The notes beneath the pieces were generated by a model, which was not told where the DNA came from, made no database searches, and saw only the letters and a program-made list of their open reading frames with translations. Position numbers and translations under genes: made by a program. From DATEJJ01 sp039649115 (GTDB taxonomy: Bacteria; Actinomycetota; Actinomycetes; Mycobacteriales; Micromonosporaceae): 7,117 nt of DNA. Numbering within the stretch: the first letter of the stretch is position 1; each line of letters opens with the position of its first letter. The stretch lies in the NCBI GenBank assembly GCA_039649115.1, contig JBBWZQ010000147.1, positions 1-7,117 on the forward strand, given 5' to 3'. Positions 6,117-7,117 of the stretch are shown piece after piece.

Positions 6117-6161
6117 CCGCACCGGCCCTGACTTGACGCCGAGACACCTCTCTTGCTTCGA

Positions 6162-6181
6162 TGAAAAAGTCTACTTTTTCA
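6162..6181. repeat. Perfect AT-rich palindrome before the permease gene
   Basis: TGAAAAAGT and ACTTTTTCA are perfect 9-bp inverted repeats around a 2-bp CT centre. The element lies 46 bp after the diguanylate cyclase stop and 35 bp before the permease start, and stands out sharply from the GC-rich surroundings. It could be an operator for the permease operon, since it is compact and symmetric like dimeric-repressor sites. It could instead act as a transcript-ending hairpin for the cyclase, although the stem is AT-rich and has no separate T-tract. The sequence itself is certain; the role is inferred. Confidence 0.6.
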
Positions 6182-6215
6182 GTAGGGCTTCCTGGGGAGG
6201 AGGGGTGGCGGCGCC

Positions 6216-7117
6216 GTGCCCGTCGACACCCAGATCACCGCCGTCGAGACACAGCGCCGCGGTGCGGCCGGTGACCGGTGGCATCGGCTGCTGGCTGACC
6301 GCTGGGCCGTGACCGGGGCGGCGGTCGCCGCGCTGCTGGTGTCGGTCGCCGCCGTTGCGCCGGTGTTGAGCGGGATCGAGGGGCAGGACCCTTACACGTA
6401 CCACCTTGACGCGCTGTCGGACTCGGGGGCGCCGGCCGGCCGCGGCGGGGGTATCAGCTCCGCGCACTGGTTCGGGGTCGAGCCGACCACCGGGCGGGAC
6501 CTGTTCGCCATCGTGGTCCACGGCGCCCGGACCTCGCTGCTGGTGGGCGTCGCCGCGACGGCGGTCGCGGTGCTGATCGGGGTGGCGGTCGGCGTCAGCG
6601 CCGGGTACTTCGGCGGCTGGTTCGACCGGGTGGCCAGCCGGGTGATCGATGTGCTGTTCGGGTTCCCCAGGCTGATCTTCATGATCGCGCTGGGTGCGAT
6701 CGCGCCGGCCGGATTCCCCCGGCCGCTGCTCATCGTTCTGGTCATCGGCTTCTTCGCGTGGACGTCGATGGCCCGGGTGATCCGCGGGCAGACCCTCGCC
6801 CTCAAGCGCCGCACCTTCGTGGTCGCCTCGACGGCACTGGGCGCGGGCGGATGGCACGTCATCGTCCGGCAGTTGCTGCCCAATCTCGGCGCCACCATCA
6901 TCGTGTACGCCACCATGCTGGTACCCGAAATGATCGGCTACGAGGCGGCGCTGTCCTTTCTGGGTGTCGGAGTGCCACCGCCCACCCCGGCGTGGGGTCG
7001 CTCGATCGGGGAGGCGATCGGCTGGGTGCAGACCGACCCGGCGTTCCTGTTGTTTCCCGGTGCCGCGCTGGTGCTCGCCACGCTGTCGTTCAACCTGTTC
7101 GGTGATGGCCTGCGCGA
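6216..7117 (+). CDS. ABC transporter permease, DppC/OppC type (3' partial)
   Basis: The frame from GTG 6216 is open for 300 codons to the window edge. It encodes the second permease subunit of a dipeptide/oligopeptide/nickel ABC importer. A cytoplasmic N-terminus precedes a first membrane helix (about 31-52). Then comes an OppC_N-type region with HWFGVEPTTGRDLFAIVVHGARTSLLVG (84-111), and a Binding-protein-dependent transport domain with several helices, including SRVIDVLFGFPRLIFMIALG (141-160) and the C-terminal FPGAALVLATLSFNLFGDGLR (280-300). The cytoplasmic loop that docks on the ATPase is ASTALGAGGWHVIVRQLLPN (204-223); the usual EAA is here VAS. A GGGGAGGAGGGG purine tract (6194-6205) provides the ribosome site. 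The frame has a stop at 6183-6185, so GTG 6216 is the only good start. Perhaps 20 or fewer residues are missing at the end. Partner genes (DppB, ATPases, binding protein) are presumably downstream. Confidence 0.9.
   Translation, partial: MPVDTQITAVETQRRGAAGDRWHRLLADRWAVTGAAVAALLVSVAAVAPVLSGIEGQDPYTYHLDALSDSGAPAGRGGGISSAHWFGVEPTTGRDLFAIVVHGARTSLLVGVAATAVAVLIGVAVGVSAGYFGGWFDRVASRVIDVLFGFPRLIFMIALGAIAPAGFPRPLLIVLVIGFFAWTSMARVIRGQTLALKRRTFVVASTALGAGGWHVIVRQLLPNLGATIIVYATMLVPEMIGYEAALSFLGVGVPPPTPAWGRSIGEAIGWVQTDPAFLLFPGAALVLATLSFNLFGDGLR

Noticed and set aside
4923..6122. 399-codon open frame antisense to the diguanylate cyclase
   Set aside because: The GGDEF gene on the opposite strand has full domain support; the antisense product is His/Arg/Gly-rich with no recognisable motif.
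6133..6160. TTGACG at 6133-6138 as a -35 box for the permease gene
   Set aside because: No acceptable -10 box lies 16-19 bp downstream, so the promoter cannot be supported.

Overview
The window is GC-rich DNA with GC-ending codons, GTG and TTG starts, and tightly packed genes joined by ATGA or GTGA overlaps. This fits a high-GC actinomycete; a filamentous group such as Micromonosporaceae is plausible, but the genus cannot be fixed from the sequence. It reads as ordinary chromosomal accessory or metabolic DNA. I see no tRNA, rRNA, CRISPR array, transposase or phage gene.

Layout. (1) Bases 1-257 are the N-terminal part of an aldo/keto reductase on the plus strand. Its family similarity stops abruptly where it meets the 3' end of an oppositely oriented gene, so it looks like a broken gene. 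(2) Bases 248-1551 (minus) hold a two-gene, ATGA-coupled pair: a family 2 glycosyltransferase and a DUF2064/TIGR04282 GT-A-fold protein. Two 8-bp repeats exactly 11 bp apart lie in the short gap upstream. (3) Bases 1625-2814 (minus) encode an SDR oxidoreductase and, upstream of it, a small NTF2/SnoaL-like protein. (4) Bases 2831-2872 form a repeat-rich divergent control region that overlaps a good sigma-70-like promoter for the plus-strand genes. (5) Bases 2899-4502 (plus) encode a TetR-family regulator coupled by a GTGA overlap to an HMG-CoA lyase-like enzyme. (6) Bases 4689-6116 (plus) encode a membrane-bound diguanylate cyclase with two membrane segments, a HAMP domain and a GGDEF domain with an intact inhibitory site. 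(7) A perfect AT-rich palindrome lies at 6162-6181. It is followed by a DppC/OppC-type ABC-transporter permease that runs off the window at 7117.

How the genes fit together. The clearest unit is the divergent cluster at 1625-4502. A TetR regulator sits next to its probable operator. On one side it is co-transcribed with a carbon-carbon lyase of the HMG-CoA lyase family; on the other side stand an SDR dehydrogenase and an NTF2-like protein. The simplest reading is a small inducible catabolic module acting on a hydroxyacyl-CoA-type substrate, controlled by the TetR protein. The lyase departs from the classical HMG-CoA lyase metal-site motif, so its substrate may not be HMG-CoA. The substrate is unknown and the link is inferred from gene order. 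The other blocks (glycosyltransferases, c-di-GMP synthesis, peptide or nickel import) look independent.
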